Source: Lentisphaeria bacterium UBA7640
GTDB taxonomy: Bacteria; Verrucomicrobiota; Lentisphaeria; Victivallales; Victivallaceae
Direction of reading: 5' to 3'
NCBI GenBank assembly: GCA_002483765.1
Contig: DLIO01000073.1
Coordinates: 1 to 7,742, forward strand
DNA length: 7,742 bases
The position numbers and the translations under genes were made by a program. Shown here piece by piece: positions 1 to 6,145 of this stretch. How positions within the stretch are numbered: position 1 is the stretch's first letter; each line of letters opens with the position of its first letter. The notes beneath the pieces are model-generated. The model did not search any database, was not told where the DNA came from, and saw nothing but the letters and a program-made list of their open reading frames with translations.

Positions 1-16
1 GACCGGAAATAGACCC

Positions 17-409
17 TTATTTAGAATCAGCATTTTTGGAGCAATAAACGGATCGGCGTGACATAAGAGCAGTGAGTTCAGTAATCGCAATTCCGAAAAG
101 CTGATTATGAAAGATATGATCCAAACGTTTCTGTAAATCAGGGATTTTATTTTCTAGCCCTACCTTTAATCTTTTGGCTATCTCGCGAAGAAAAACACCA
201 GATTTACATACGGGATCAAGAAAACGCGTTTCTGGGTCCGAGAACAGCTCCTGTGGGAGCATATCGAGAATCTCATTAACTACATCTGGGGGAGTAAATA
301 CTTCATCGCTGCTTAGATTTGCCAAACATTGAAGCACATCAGGTTTATAAACCGAGTTTAAAAAGCCACTAGCTGGATTAATATCCTCGTTTATAGGCTG
401 TTCAGGCAT
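17..409 (-). pseudogene. Truncated Eco57I-like DNA methylase subunit (N-terminal 130 aa)
   Basis: This is the N-terminal part of an adenine-methylase subunit of the Eco57I-like restriction-modification class. Seen: a segment before the SAM site (VFTPPDVVNEIL, residues 37-48), a motif I variant FLDPVCKSGVFL (63-74), and GIAIT (106-110) at the motif II position. From memory of the family, Lys-Ser in place of Gly-Thr in motif I is usual for these subunits, so it is not itself a defect. Full-length relatives run to roughly 500 aa or more and carry an NPPY catalytic motif. Here the frame stops with TAA at 17-19, just after the family's conserved RRSVYCSKNA stretch, so the catalytic part is absent from this frame. 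The start at 409 is well supported by AAAGGAG 9 nt upstream, and it overlaps the stop of the preceding methylase gene by 8 nt, indicating translational coupling. Only 16 bases lie beyond the stop, so nonsense mutation, frameshift and deletion cannot be told apart. Confidence 0.75.
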
Positions 410-1190
410 AATTGTTTTCTCCTTTTACCGCTATTTTTAAATAATGGGTCAATGGGTATTCCTTTACTGGCATAGGTTTAAAAATATCTTTGCCAGAATC
501 ATTTCTCAAAACGCGATGGGTTGGTTTTTTCGGTTCACCAAACAGATCCATCTGTTTAGGTTGTTTATCAATTTGGGCTTCAGTTCCATCTAAAGGCATA
601 GCATCAAAACGAAATTCACGTCGTTTAAAATCATTTCCAATCCTGCCCCACTCTGTAAAAATAATCTGGTCAAGGCCAAGAATACCTGGAATTGTAACTT
701 TATCTTGGGTGTTAATAGCGTCTCCAAGCAAAATATTTTTATCTAAAATATATTTTGCGGTATTAATTAACTCTTCTTTTGGTTCATAGCCAACTATCCG
801 TTGATACGACGCGATATAGTAAGTAAGAAGAGAAGATTTTGCGGCATCAATACTGTCTTGCAAAATATCAATCCCATAAATACTGCTTAGTGCGATCAAT
901 GAGTCTGGCTCATAGAACGGGGCTTTCCATCCAATACGCTTTTCTGATTTTTTTAGCTTTTTCTCTGTCTGGGCAAGTTTGCGTTCAATTACAGTCAATT
1001 TCCTTTCCAGAATAACAATCAGAAAATTTCCCGTTCCACATGCGGGCTCAAGAAAACGAGACTCAATACGTTCAGTCTCCTGTTTAACTAAATCCAGCAT
1101 AGCATCAACTTCACGGCGAGCAGTCAAGACTTCGCCATGATCGACCACTCTTTTTTTACTGATTACCTGTTTTTCTTTATCCTGCAACAT
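402..1190 (-). CDS. Small SAM-dependent DNA methyltransferase subunit (restriction subunit M-like)
   Basis: A complete 262-aa protein of the short 'restriction subunit M' type, usually encoded immediately before an Eco57I-like methylase, as here. Seen: DHGEVLTARREVDAMLDLV (residues 18-36), a canonical SAM-binding motif I FLEPACGTGNFL (46-57), a lysine-rich charged helix (about 60-88), YGIDIL with the motif II acidic residue (105-110), and ILLGDAI (153-159). There is no NPPY catalytic loop, so the protein probably needs its partner for methyl transfer (inference). The C-terminal part has the FTEW...KRREFRFD block (178-196) that I associate with this family, then QMDLF (213-217), which matches the bacterial sliding-clamp-binding consensus. 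The start at 1190 is the first ATG and has AAGG 5 nt upstream. The protein looks intact, while its partner gene downstream is truncated, which makes a functional system doubtful. Confidence 0.8.
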   Translation of the reverse strand: MLQDKEKQVISKKRVVDHGEVLTARREVDAMLDLVKQETERIESRFLEPACGTGNFLIVILERKLTVIERKLAQTEKKLKKSEKRIGWKAPFYEPDSLIALSSIYGIDILQDSIDAAKSSLLTYYIASYQRIVGYEPKEELINTAKYILDKNILLGDAINTQDKVTIPGILGLDQIIFTEWGRIGNDFKRREFRFDAMPLDGTEAQIDKQPKQMDLFGEPKKPTHRVLRNDSGKDIFKPMPVKEYPLTHYLKIAVKGENNYA

Positions 1191-1268
1191 TTAAGCCTTA
1201 TTTTTTTATAACAAGCTACCCATAGCTAAAGAGTATTTTTCGCTTTTTAAGCAAAAGCACTGTAAGAG

Positions 1269-1297
1269 AAGATAGTTTACATTTTTCGAAAATTCAA
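1269..1297 (-). promoter_or_regulatory. Candidate sigma70 promoter of the methylase operon
   Basis: Read on the minus strand, TTGAAT (1292-1297) and TATCTT (1269-1274) are separated by exactly 17 bp. They lie about 80 nt upstream of the methylase start at 1190. The spacing is ideal and each hexamer is a 4/6 match, but the region is AT-rich, so chance is a real alternative. Confidence 0.35.
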
Positions 1298-1439
1298 ATC
1301 AGTCTTTAGCTCCCTCAAAGTAATCTTACTTCAACTGTTCAGAAAATCATCAAAAGATAGAGAAATTACCCACCGCCTTAAAGTTATTTATCTATTTCCC
1401 GAATTTATTATTGACCTGATTGACAAGCATTTTAATGAC

Positions 1440-1487
1440 GTAACTTATATCTCTAATTCACGCGCGCTAATTAAAAACTCAAATTAC
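1440..1487. repeat. Palindromic CGCGCG-centred repeat, copy 1 (no loop)
   Basis: A 48-bp imperfect palindrome: two 21-bp arms around a central CGCGCG (1461-1466), with 13 of 21 arm positions complementary. Its left side, extended to TGAC at 1436, matches 30 of 32 bases of the copy at 7344-7375. Its right arm matches 23 of 27 bases of the right arm of that copy, and all four differences are transitions. The 29-bp loop of the other copy is missing, as if lost by deletion between the GCGCGC tracts. It is probably a MITE-like or other dispersed element; no encoded product. Confidence 0.75.
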
Positions 1488-1756
1488 AGAGATTTCCTAG
1501 GTACTATTGCATTTTGTGCCAACAAATAAATATTTTTTTGAGTTTAAAAGGGAAAGCATACAAAACAATAATTTTTTGGGCAAGAAATTGTACCGTACTG
1601 ATAACCAATAAAAAAGTTTTGAAGTTTAAAGGTTTCAAACAGTTTTTTCTTTGTTTTGTTAAATTTTCCCTGATACTTGCGAGAACTTGGAAAACGTATA
1701 AAGATATTCCAACTTTCCGTCTGTGGCTCAAATCCTGATCTGGGAAAAACATCAAT

Positions 1757-1775
1757 GCGCCCCACCGCGTGGCGC
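1757..1775 (-). terminator. Possible terminator after the PIN-membrane gene
   Basis: The GC-rich hairpin GCGCCACGCGGTGGGGCGC (minus strand) starts 55 nt beyond the stop of the 743-aa gene. The stem pairs GCGC/GCGC and CAC/GTG with a small bulge. A T-run (TGTTTTT) follows only after a six-base gap (ATTGAT), so termination would be imperfect. It stands out strongly from the AT-rich surroundings. Confidence 0.35.
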
Positions 1776-1830
1776 AGTTTTAAGCGTTCGTGGTAGCAAG
1801 CCGGGATTTATCGGATTGGACGAGATACAA

Positions 1831-4062
1831 TTATTCCTTGAGTATATGATTTTCAAATGATGAAATACTATCTTTAAATCCCGAAATCTTTTCTTCTATT
1901 TGGGAAAGAGAAGTGACTTGAATATCAACTTCAAATATTTTTTTTACTGTTTTCTTGGCCATTTGGTTACTAATAATTTGCAGTAAGCGAATAGGTGATA
2001 TCGTCCATTCTCCGGCATAAAATGCTCCAAATATAAATGTTATTATGTAAAGCAATATACCAGTCAAAGTCAAACAGGATACAAAAAATGCTATTTGACT
2101 TACTGTGTTTGTGTTATTGAACAATTCGGTCTCTACTTTATAATATATTTCTGGAAAAAACACCATAAAAATAATGGGAATTAGAAAAGCACAGCAACAA
2201 ATAAAAATCGTAATTACACGTGTTGAATATTTATAGACCAGCTTTGCAACTTTGTAGTAGTAAAGTTTTTTTTCTGCTGCTTGAATTCTTGTTAGTACTT
2301 GCTTCGTATTCTCATTTCTTTGGTTTGAATCTTGAAATTCTATATTAATTCCCTCAATGGATTTTTGCAATTCTTGCTTTTCTAACTTATCCTTTTTTAC
2401 ATGTTTTTCTAATTCTCGCTTTTGGGCGATTACATCATTAAAAGAACTTTGTAACTCTTTTTTTTCTGCATTTGTATTTGCAATAGACTCGTGTATTTCT
2501 TGTTTTTCCCTTTGGGCGATTTTGAATTTTTCATTATATAGCGATTCAATTTCGAGTTCTTCTGCATCAACACGCGCAATATCGCTAGAAGTAATCAAAT
2601 TATTGGCATGCACTATTGCTGTTACTGCTGCTGTAGATTTATCGTTTTTTTGATAACTTCCTAATTTTGTTATAAACGAGAGCAATTGACTCGTATTCGT
2701 ATAGCATTGATTAGCCAGCGCAATAACAATATTTATAATTCCTTCATTTGAAGTCGTTTTTCGTTGAAGCCAAAATAAATTTGCCAATTGGACCTCAGAC
2801 ACACATTCATGAACCCCCGCTTCTGCGGAATTAGTTTGGTTCCAATGAGTAAGCTTGAGGTCATTTGTAAGTATGAAACATTCCGTATCAACAATTGAAT
2901 TGCATAGTGAAGTCCTATGTTTTTTACAGTATTCAACAAGATGTATATCATGCTTTGCCAGAATGCGACCATGCGGATAGTTAACGCCTTTGGCATCAAT
3001 TAATGATTGCAAAAAATCTTCATCAAAATCCTCATCGCATTTATCATCTTTATCGATGACAATTCCCATATCAGTTAATAACTTTTCGATATTATTTGAA
3101 ATGGCTAACAAATCAGTTTTTGTCTTCCCTCTATTATAGGCGGCTAAAACGCCTGTGGTACGTATTTTTATATGTCGCAAAAAGTCGCGAGTTTTTGCGG
3201 AGTACGGTGTGATTTGCTGCAAAAAGCTCCTTATGCTTGCTTGAACTTCTTTTATCGAGCATGGCAATACTGTTATTTGGGCATTTAACTCTTGTATGTA
3301 TCCAAATGTCTCTTTGGCCATTGTGCATTCATACTGATTCTGAATATCCAACAAGCGCATTATAAAATTAGTATCTAATATGATTTTTTTGACTTGAAGT
3401 TCGCTTTTTTCAACTTTTTCTATTTCTTCCGTTGTCAAATTCAACAAGCAAGCTTGAGTGGCTCCCGTGTATAAAAGAAGTAACGCTTTATATGGATTAG
3501 AATTTTCTTCTTTTATTATTACGATAAATTCTACTAAGTCAAGAAGGATTTCATTTGAGTCTTCATAAAAAAAATCATTTGAGACTGTTGGTTTTTCACG
3601 TTTAATCATATTTTGCAATATGTCCGCATTATTAAATACGAATGAGCATATAATATCTTTTGCTGCATCGCAACCTATGTTTTCCCCTTTTCGCTTAAGA
3701 AATACACGAAATTGCTCAAAAAGTTCTTGGAGATAATTATCAATGCTATCTTGCCTTGTACTTATTTTGCTTGTATCTACAATGTTGATTTCGTTACTCG
3801 CCTTGTTGAAGATAATAATTCCTTTCTGTTCAATTAAAGAGAGTAAATTATGTAGAGTTGCACTTGGGATTATTGTATGGTAAGTCTTATCAATCAAACT
3901 TACCAAATTATTCCAAGTAATAAATTTTTTCTTTGAATTGATAATGATATACTCAATTAAAGGTGAGAAACTCGATATAATATCTTTTGATTCGTCAAAT
4001 AACACAGCGGCATAAGAATAGGCCATTAATTTTTGCATCGTATGTTCTGATTGTGTTGGCAT
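1831..4062 (-). CDS. Winged-helix / PIN-domain / coiled-coil protein with two C-terminal membrane segments
   Basis: I do not recognise a named family for this 743-aa protein. Visible architecture: residues about 30-96 look like a winged helix (predicted helices, then GIIIF...NEINIV as a beta wing). A mainly helical stretch runs to 220. A PIN-type nuclease domain spans about 224-430, with the signature ILDTNF (D230, N232), an acidic residue in IKEV (E272), D372 in AKHDIHLVEY, and D401 in FILTNDLKL. These match the order of acidic metal ligands expected of PIN nucleases. The domain carries an unusually long acidic insert (about 300-360, DKDDKCDEDFDEDF). Residues about 500-600 form a charged Glu/Lys/Gln-rich coiled coil, followed by hydrophobic segments at 616-636 and about 654-683 and a 60-residue tail. 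The start at 4062 has AAAGGA about 6 nt upstream. It is monocistronic, with its own candidate promoter. Inference: a membrane-tethered, metal-dependent RNase or DNase acting in defence. An intact reading frame of this length in a region full of pseudogenes suggests selection. Confidence 0.85.
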   Translation of the reverse strand: MPTQSEHTMQKLMAYSYAAVLFDESKDIISSFSPLIEYIIINSKKKFITWNNLVSLIDKTYHTIIPSATLHNLLSLIEQKGIIIFNKASNEINIVDTSKISTRQDSIDNYLQELFEQFRVFLKRKGENIGCDAAKDIICSFVFNNADILQNMIKREKPTVSNDFFYEDSNEILLDLVEFIVIIKEENSNPYKALLLLYTGATQACLLNLTTEEIEKVEKSELQVKKIILDTNFIMRLLDIQNQYECTMAKETFGYIQELNAQITVLPCSIKEVQASIRSFLQQITPYSAKTRDFLRHIKIRTTGVLAAYNRGKTKTDLLAISNNIEKLLTDMGIVIDKDDKCDEDFDEDFLQSLIDAKGVNYPHGRILAKHDIHLVEYCKKHRTSLCNSIVDTECFILTNDLKLTHWNQTNSAEAGVHECVSEVQLANLFWLQRKTTSNEGIINIVIALANQCYTNTSQLLSFITKLGSYQKNDKSTAAVTAIVHANNLITSSDIARVDAEELEIESLYNEKFKIAQREKQEIHESIANTNAEKKELQSSFNDVIAQKRELEKHVKKDKLEKQELQKSIEGINIEFQDSNQRNENTKQVLTRIQAAEKKLYYYKVAKLVYKYSTRVITIFICCCAFLIPIIFMVFFPEIYYKVETELFNNTNTVSQIAFFVSCLTLTGILLYIITFIFGAFYAGEWTISPIRLLQIISNQMAKKTVKKIFEVDIQVTSLSQIEEKISGFKDSISSFENHILKE

Positions 4063-4160
4063 TTTATCCTTTCCGCTTTAAAACTTTGATGTGTTCTATC
4101 TTTTCCATAAATTTTATTTCCATTCGGTTATCATACATGGCCAATAGCACGACTGAAATT

Positions 4161-4189
4161 ATTAGAAAACCACTTCTGTTTCTTAACAA
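4161..4189 (-). promoter_or_regulatory. Candidate promoter of the PIN-membrane gene
   Basis: On the minus strand, TTGTTA (4184-4189) and TCTAAT (4161-4166) are 17 bp apart, leaving a leader of roughly 90 nt before the ATG at 4062. A second, weaker pair (TTCAGT 4152-4157, TATGAT 4130-4135, 16 bp apart) lies just downstream. Neither is decisive in AT-rich DNA. Confidence 0.35.
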
Positions 4190-4193
4190 GAAA
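4179..4193. promoter_or_regulatory. Possible operator palindrome over the -35 box
   Basis: TTTCTT AAC AAGAAA is a perfect 6-bp inverted repeat with a 3-bp centre. It covers the candidate -35 hexamer of the PIN-membrane gene, a position where a repressor would act. The encoded winged helix makes autoregulation conceivable, but this is inference and short AT-rich palindromes arise by chance. Confidence 0.25.
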
Positions 4194-4202
4194 TAGAACT
4201 GA

Positions 4203-4499
4203 CAGGTTCATGCGCAAATATCAGCTGAACGGCTAGTTGTCCGCCACTGTAATCAACTTATTGAAAATAATATCTGTTATTTGCCGAAAGTCAAACCAAA
4301 GATCAAAAATATTTTAGAAAATCGATATTTGGGATTTACAATCCGGCAAGTCCTTATCCCTCCCATAAAGTTCTCCAGAAACAAAAAACGCCGCCAGCCT
4401 TTCGCCCAGTGGCATTTCGTTATGACATTATTTCAGCAATATTTCCTCCGGCTCTTTCCAGAGGAGTGGACGCGCCTTCCGGACACGGTTGATGATTAA
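4203..4499. other. Spacer between the RhuM fragment and the PIN gene promoter, no gene recognised
   Basis: About 300 bp, more GC-rich at 4370-4500 than the neighbouring DNA, so possibly gene debris. A plus-strand frame is open from 4203 to 4499 (nearest start codon TTG at 4281), but it has no SD site and matches no family I know. The minus strand also has a short open piece reading AAFFVSGELYGRDKD. I could not assign either. Confidence 0.4.
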
Positions 4500-4649
4500 C
4501 TACGGTGAATAGCCCACGGAGATGATAGCATCCAGATTGTAAAACTTTATCCCCCAAGTCTGTGTCTTTCCCTCAATCGCCCCACGCTGAGTGGTATGTT
4601 CCAAAATGGAACTAACCACTTTTTCTTCTAGTTCCCCGGAGACAAAACT
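4500..4649 (-). pseudogene. rhuM: RhuM-family gene fragment
   Basis: The minus-strand frame ending at TAG (4500-4502) encodes 49 residues that I recognise as an internal segment of the virulence RhuM family. Key blocks are SGELEEKVVSSILEHTTQ (4-21), GAIEGKTQ (23-30) and the family hallmark FYNLDAIISVGY (36-47). Full-length relatives have about 330 aa; the normal continuation after SVGY (RVNS...) is replaced by Ser-Pro-stop, and the N-terminal part is replaced by a TTTTCGTGC repeat array beginning near 4662. It has no start codon or RBS and is non-functional. RhuM genes are common passengers in Type I restriction operons, and the fragment lies downstream of darG on the same strand, consistent with erosion of such an operon. 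Confidence 0.8.
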
Positions 4650-4661
4650 CCACCTCTCCCT

Positions 4662-4688
4662 TTTTCGTGCTTTTCGTGCTTTTCGTGG
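4662..4688. repeat. Tandem 9-bp repeat (TTTTCGTGC x3)
   Basis: Three consecutive 9-bp units: TTTTCGTGC, TTTTCGTGC, TTTTCGTGG. The array sits directly against the broken end of the RhuM fragment. Together with TTTTAACCACAAAAGGCACA at about 4727-4746 it can form a long imperfect hairpin, the two arms being variants of TTTTCGTGSTYAAAA and its complement. Confidence 0.8.
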
Positions 4689-4695
4689 TCAAAAT

Positions 4696-4753
4696 TCCCT
4701 CTCTTCAACTTGAATTAGATTTTGTTTTAACCACAAAAGGCACAAAGTTTTTC
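4696..4753. repeat. 58-bp direct repeat, copy 1
   Basis: This 58-bp block starts TCCCTCTCTTCAACTTGAAT and ends CACAAAGTTTTTC. It is repeated at 5012-5069 in the same orientation with a single A/G difference (57/58 identical). Copies start 316 bp apart. The high identity implies recent duplication or conversion. Confidence 0.9.
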
Positions 4754-4775
4754 ACAAAGTCCACAATGTTCCTCT

Positions 4776-4864
4776 ACTTATTTGTGCAAGGGGTGCCTGC
4801 ACAATTGCCTTATCCACCATATTTTTGCAAATTTACGCATATATTTGAGGTTTCGTGAAGAAAA
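4776..4864 (-). pseudogene. DUF1016 (YhcG-type PDDEXK nuclease) gene fragment with frameshift
   Basis: The minus strand reads FSSRNLKYMRKFAKIW (4864-4817). After one missing base at 4815-4816 it continues in the next frame as DKAIVQAPLAQIS (4814-4776). The joined sequence matches the hallmark of the DUF1016 N-terminal domain, in which relatives read roughly F-S-x-R-N-L-x-Y-M-R-x-F-A-x-x-W, then P-D-x-x-x-V-Q-x-x-x-A-Q-I-x-W. The match ends at the expected SW-Y-H position, where GTLWTL and a stop follow. Both ends run into the 9-bp-periodic repeat arrays. It covers about 30 residues of a protein normally about 350 aa long and is non-functional. DUF1016 genes are often carried within Type I restriction loci, fitting the neighbouring hsdM and RhuM debris. 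Confidence 0.7.
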
Positions 4865-4865
4865 T

Positions 4866-4985
4866 TCGCGCCTGCTTGAAAATCTATTTTCATTCGTGCC
4901 ATTCGTGGACAAAATTTCCCTTTGTGTTCTTTGCGCCTTCTTTGTGTTCTCTGTGGTTAGATTCCCTTTCTCGCGTTTTTGCGTT
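4866..4985. repeat. 9-bp-periodic TTCGTG / TTTGTG repeat array
   Basis: Modules in order: TTGAAAATCTATTTTCATT, then two units CATTCGTGC and CATTCGTGG (4891-4908), GGACAAAATTTCCC, then CTTTGTGTT, CTTTGCGCC, TT and CTTTGTGTT (4920-4948), and TGTGGTTAGATTCCC with TTTCTCGCGTTT. The same modules recur near the right end (7574-7670) in a permuted order, showing a dispersed, modular repeat family rather than a single duplicated segment. Confidence 0.8.
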
Positions 4986-5011
4986 CGCCATGTCGCATGG
5001 TGTGGTAAAAA

Positions 5012-5069
5012 TCCCTCTCTTCAACTTGAATTAGATTTTGTTTTAACCACAAAGGGCACAAAGTTTTTC
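5012..5069. repeat. 58-bp direct repeat, copy 2
   Basis: Second copy of the block at 4696-4753, 57/58 identical, same orientation. It lies 25 bp beyond the stop codon of darG; a short TCATCATTCATCATTCA direct repeat (5081-5097) overlaps the stop itself. Confidence 0.9.
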
Positions 5070-5094
5070 GGTTTTCAGTTTCATCATTCATCAT

Positions 5095-6132
5095 TCAAGA
5101 TATCCAGCCTTTTTCAGATAACACATTGTAGGCTAATTCAATTTGCCGGGGTGTGAATTGTTTTTTACGCTCGCTCCATTGATAAACCTTAGTCACCACT
5201 CGATCTTTTGACTTAGTATCATCTTTTGTGGCAGTCCAGTGAACTGTGGCAAGAAGTTCCATTCCAAAAGGAGATTCAAAGCCCTCAACTAGTTCAGAAA
5301 CCTTGTCGAAATGCTGCTTTGTCTGCTGGTGGTCCTGCAGAAATTTAGAAGCCTCCTCATAAGCACCTGGAACAAGTTTCAATTCTTTATCAGGCACATC
5401 TCCGCCATCAGTATAGCCAGTTAACAAGTGTCCTTCAACCTCGTTCAAAACATGATGCAGGTTTTCTGCATAGGGGCCATATATGTCCTTTTGATATTTC
5501 AGGCGCAGAGGTTCACCACTCTCTTGTAGGAAATACATGAGTTTGTGGACTTCAAGCAGTGTAACAAACGGGTCCAGCAATCCTGCAAAATATCGAGATA
5601 CAAGTTCAACCAAAGCTGCTCGACCGGGTGTCATTTTAGGCACCTTTCGGCTCTTTGCCATCTTCTCGGCTTCCGGAGCCCCTTTGGGTTCAAAAACAAC
5701 CACATCCACGTTAGTGTTTTCTCTAAGAGCATTTTCAATACAAGTACGCACCTCTGACCAATTTAGCCCGCCTAAGCCACAGCCAAGCGGAGGAAGAGCT
5801 ATGGACTTGATATTAAGTTTCTCAATCACTTTAACCAAATCTTGAAGGCCGGACTCAATGTCTTCTAGCTGGCTGGCACTACGCCAGTGTCGCTTTGTTG
5901 GAAAATTTATAATATATTTGGGGCCAATCAGTGAGCCTGTTTCATGCACAAACATTTTTCCCGGTACGACTTCTCCCCTAGTGCACGCAGTTGCGTAAAG
6001 CTTGAAGTTCTCTGGAAATTGTTTTTTGAACTGCAGAGCAATTCCCCGGCCCATAACACCAACACAATTGACTGTGTTAACTATGGCTTCAGTATCTTCT
6101 TTAAAAATATCGCCATTCTTATATTTAATCAT
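5095..6132 (-). CDS. darG: DarG antitoxin: macrodomain DNA ADP-ribosylglycohydrolase
   Basis: This 345-aa protein is the antitoxin of the DarTG system; it removes ADP-ribose from thymidine bases modified by DarT and also neutralises the toxin by binding. The macrodomain covers residues about 1-155: NGDIF (6-10), NTVNCVGVMGRGIA (19-32) at the ADP-ribose pocket, NFPTKRHWR with K80 (the position of the catalytic lysine described for Thermus DarG), and LPPLGCGLGGL (113-123). A helical C-terminal domain (about 165-345), with KLMYF and IYGPYAENLHHVL, corresponds to the toxin-binding half and resembles the SocA/DUF4065 fold (tentative). The start at 6132 is chosen over an in-frame ATG at 6171 because AAGGAGG lies 8 nt upstream and MIKYKNGDIF is the family's usual beginning. 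It begins 14 nt after the last base of the darT stop codon, whose TAA forms part of the SD sequence. Length and residues look complete. Confidence 0.93.
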   Translation of the reverse strand: MIKYKNGDIFKEDTEAIVNTVNCVGVMGRGIALQFKKQFPENFKLYATACTRGEVVPGKMFVHETGSLIGPKYIINFPTKRHWRSASQLEDIESGLQDLVKVIEKLNIKSIALPPLGCGLGGLNWSEVRTCIENALRENTNVDVVVFEPKGAPEAEKMAKSRKVPKMTPGRAALVELVSRYFAGLLDPFVTLLEVHKLMYFLQESGEPLRLKYQKDIYGPYAENLHHVLNEVEGHLLTGYTDGGDVPDKELKLVPGAYEEASKFLQDHQQTKQHFDKVSELVEGFESPFGMELLATVHWTATKDDTKSKDRVVTKVYQWSERKKQFTPRQIELAYNVLSEKGWIS

Positions 6133-6145
6133 AATCAAATCCTCC

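Larger units (their letters stand above)
1191..1830. other. Gene-free AT-rich spacer
   Basis: This 640-bp spacer separates the methylase operon from the PIN-membrane gene. Short open frames exist on both strands at about 1504-1765, but they overlap one another, are rich in Phe and Lys as expected for AT-rich noncoding DNA, lack convincing SD sites and match no family I know. What it holds: a candidate promoter for the leftward operon (1269-1297), the loopless copy of the palindromic repeat (1440-1487), and a GC-rich hairpin near 1757-1775. Confidence 0.7.

Noticed and set aside
1426..1460. Plus-strand promoter beginning with a perfect TTGACA near the loopless palindrome
   Set aside because: No good -10 at 16-18 bp and no plus-strand gene downstream.
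1504..1765. Overlapping short frames on both strands
   Set aside because: AT-rich composition, mutually overlapping, no RBS or motifs.
4231..4250. GCCACTG resembling part of a cobalamin riboswitch
   Set aside because: Only a 7-base coincidence; no supporting stems and no suitable downstream gene.
4281..4499. Plus-strand open frame of 72 codons between the RhuM fossil and the PIN gene
   Set aside because: TTG start without an SD site, no recognisable motif; the minus-strand reading of the adjacent DNA is the one with family matches.
4662..4985. CRISPR array
   Set aside because: Units are 9 bp without regular spacers and are dispersed and permuted; no cas genes.
4667..5156. Plus-strand open frames (63 and 124 codons) across the repeat region
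   Set aside because: They read through 9-bp-periodic repeats, which preserve frame and suppress stops, and the second runs into the 3' end of darG in antisense.
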